This document shows positions 61,838 through 64,000 of a DNA stretch of 64,000 bases, one piece after another. Both the position numbers and the translations under genes were made by a program. Below the pieces are notes generated by a model. That model did not search any database, was not told the origin of the DNA, and worked only from the letters and a program-made list of their open reading frames with translations. Every line of letters begins with the position of its first letter. Positions within the stretch are counted from its first letter, which is position 1. This DNA is from Cercospora beticola (taxonomy: Eukaryota > Ascomycota > Dothideomycetes > Mycosphaerellales > Mycosphaerellaceae). The stretch spans positions 2,150,001 through 2,214,000 of the forward strand of contig NC_088943.1 in the NCBI RefSeq assembly GCF_033473495.1, read 5' to 3'.

Positions 61838-64000
61838 ATGCCACCGGCCAGGACCGACAAGGCCGTCCAGGAACGCAGAGACAAGGCACGCCCGCCCCGC
61901 CCTCCATCTCCTCCCTCTCCGCTCCGCTGCCTGCAGGCCTCCACCTTTCCCATGCTGCCTGCCTGCCTGCATACATGCATATCCACCTCTCCCGCATCCG
62001 CTGACTGTGTTTGCTTCTCCTACAGCTCGCCAACTCCTACCAGTCGCTTCTGAGCGAGTTCTCCGCCTCCGACCTCCACAGCGTAGGCAACTACACCCTC
62101 GGACGCCTGATCGGCAAGGGCAGCTTCGGCAAAGTCTACCTCGCCCAGCACAAGCTCACCAATGGCTCCAAAGTCGTGCTCAAGAGCGCGAAGAAGGATG
62201 ACGCCAACCTCGCGCGCGAGATCCACCATCACCGACAGTTCCTCCACCCGCACATTGCTCGACTGTACGAGGTCATCGTGACCGAGACATTAGTATGGCT
62301 CGTCCTGGAGTATTGTCCCGGCGACGAGCTGTACAACTACCTGCTCAATCATGGACGCATGGAGCCGGCGAAGGTGCAGAAGATATTCACGCAGCTCGTT
62401 GGTGCGGTGAACTATGTGCACATGAAGGGTTGCGTCCACCGAGACCTGAAGCTGGAAAACATCCTCCTGGACAAACATCAAAATGTTAAGCTGGTCGATT
62501 TCGGCTTCACACGAGAATACCAAGGATCGACAAGTTACCTGCAGACGTGGTGCGGGACAGTCTGCTACAGTGCGCCGGAAATGCTCAAGGGGGAGAAATA
62601 TGCTGGGGAGAAAGTCGATGTCTGGAGTTTGGGAATAATTCTCTACGCCCTGCTGTGCGGGGAATTGCCGTTTGATGACGATAATGATAATGTGACGAAA
62701 GGGAGAATCTTGAAGGAGGATCCCGAGTACCCGGAACACATGCCTGAAGGGGCCAAGGACTTGATCAAGAAGCTGCTATCGAAGCGACCGCTTTTGAGGC
62801 CAAGCCTGGGCGACATCCTGCGCGATCCATGGCTTGCCGAACACGCTCCGCAACAGCAAGAGATCTTGAAACTGCAGCAACCGCCGCCGTTCTCAACACA
62901 GTTGGAGAAAGACGTGCTGCAGCGCATGAGAAGCGCTGGTGTGGATATCGATATGGTGATTGAGAATGTTCTTTCTCAGCGCTGCGATTCGTTGGCTGGC
63001 TGGTGGGCTCTGCTGCTAGAGAAGGAGCAGCGAAAGGAGAAGAGGAGAGAACGCAAACGGAAGGAACGCGAAGCTGAAGCAAAATCAATACGAAGGCTGA
63101 GCGCTGCTAGTGGCAGACTTCTCGCACAGAGTGCTCTCCTTGGGGAGATACACGAAGGCGAAGAAAATGCTCTGCTGGACTCTCCACGTTCACGAGGCCG
63201 GCGAAAGGAGCGCACCAATGGTAATGCCTTGCAGGCACCTGATTTGCCCAAAGTGACCGAGACGAAATCACCCACACCGGGATCCGGCCCCAACTCGAGA
63301 CCGCATACAGCCTCGGATAACAGCCGATCACGTAGTAGACCGCGACCGCCACCCAAGGACTATGGAGCATCACTTCGGACACATCGCACAGCATCGAGAG
63401 GGAGTCAGAGTATGTTGCGAGTCGTGACTAACAATCCAGACTTGCTCAGTCCTTCATACGTGCCGCCGACAGAACGGAAGAACAAAATATACGCTGCGCC
63501 CCTCCGACAACAACTTGCGTGGGTCAAGCACCTATTTAAAGGAGAAGCATTCAAACGAGGCAAATCCCCAAACGAAGGAGATAAGAACAATCAGGCTAAT
63601 GGAAAGATCGCACCGATTGGTAAGACCACTCAGGAGAAAGGCGATCTCCGTGAATTGCATCGTGTGGCAACTGGCCCAGCAACGGCGCGCAGGAAAAGCA
63701 TTGGACATGGACGACCAGAATTGCGAAACAGTCAGACGTATCAAACTCGACCCAGGATCAACACTGCCTCTTCGACCGGCAGTGGTGCAAGCGCGAGGGG
63801 AAAAAGGACGAGCTTGAGCCCACATACCTTGACGCCACACTCATCCTACCGCAGATCGTCTGCTGGTCTTCGTGGTCGCAAATCGACGTCCTCGTCAGTG
63901 TCATCAATACGCAGCACTTACAAGCCGAAACACCAACATTCACATTCGAAAGCCTCGAGCACTTCCAGCGCCTCCATTGCATCCCCTTCAGGACTATCAT
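61838..64000 (+). CDS. Serine/threonine protein kinase, CAMK-like KIN4 type (3' end outside window)
   Basis: Exon 1 is proposed as 61838-61885 (MPPARTDKAVQERRDK), exon 2 as 62026 to beyond the window. The intron (140 nt) would use a GC donor (AAG|GCACGC); a GTCCAG donor at 61865 is the alternative. An upstream TGA shows that splicing or another start is needed. Kinase domain about residues 40-290: P-loop LIGKGSFGKVYLA, VVLKSAKK lysine, catalytic loop CVHRDLKLENILL, DFGFT, TWCGTVCYSAPEML, DVWSLGIILYALL. The tail is highly basic and Ser-rich (RKEKRRERKRKEREAEAKSI, SVSSIRSTYK), typical of regulatory tails. KIN4/FRK1 relation is inferred from the EIHHHRQFLHPHIARLYEVI and DFGFTREY patterns. Confidence 0.85.

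Noticed and set aside
61431..62033. Extended N-terminus of the SnoaL-like protein
   Set aside because: The frame is open but Arg/Ser/Cys-rich and overlaps the kinase start; the NTF2-like fold is complete from 61430.
1..64000. Transposons, CRISPR arrays, prokaryotic operons or viral insertions
   Set aside because: No transposase, integrase, reverse transcriptase, regularly spaced repeat or virus-like protein was recognised.

Overview
The window reads as nuclear DNA of a filamentous ascomycete fungus. Genes are compact, most introns are 48-80 nt with GT-AG ends, and intergenic gaps are 0.2-1.4 kb. The proteins are typical of Pezizomycotina: a UstYa-type DUF3328 protein, HsbA, fungal alpha-amylase, GH79 glucuronidase, an ABCC transporter, an Izh3-like PAQR and a fungal protoglobin. 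F-box-like families with the 'LPxELxxxIxDF' signature are common in Dothideomycetes, so I infer a dothideomycete, without proof. I found no tRNA, rRNA, transposase, CRISPR or prokaryotic feature.

Layout. 1-13 kb: 3' part of a secreted alpha-amylase, a PaaI-type thioesterase, a class I methyltransferase, a membrane-anchored ER cyclophilin head-to-head with mitochondrial ribosomal protein S13, a UstYa-like protein tail-to-tail with a zinc alcohol dehydrogenase, an HsbA-like secreted protein and an unknown 204-aa protein. 13-23 kb: a secreted Pro/Gly-rich unknown, an Izh3-like PAQR receptor, an F-box-like protein, a protoglobin and gamma-glutamyltranspeptidase. 23-37 kb: a 1443-aa ABCC transporter divergent from the transpeptidase, two unknown proteins, a UBA-UAS-UIM-UBX protein, a zinc-ribbon protein and proteasome subunit alpha7. 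37-44 kb: a tandem array of four paralogous F-box-like genes. 44-53 kb: a small Cys-motif/coiled-coil protein, a GH79 glycosidase, diphthine-ammonia ligase and a seven-exon flavin monooxygenase. 53-64 kb: eIF3b, an F-box protein lying between two 46-bp inverted repeats, Rrp17/Nol12 divergent from a BIG1/Ac45-type gene, a SnoaL-like protein, and the start of a KIN4-like kinase that runs off the end.

The genes do not form one pathway. Housekeeping genes (S13m, alpha7, eIF3b, DPH6, RRP17, cyclophilin) are interleaved with accessory ones. The best functional pairing is the gamma-glutamyltranspeptidase/ABCC divergent pair, which fits glutathione-conjugate handling. The most unusual structure is the four-copy paralog array. 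One copy has lost the family intron exactly, and another has a frame disruption and a shortened C-terminus.

Exon boundaries were deduced by eye from splice consensus, reading frame and remembered family conservation. None was tested against transcripts or databases.
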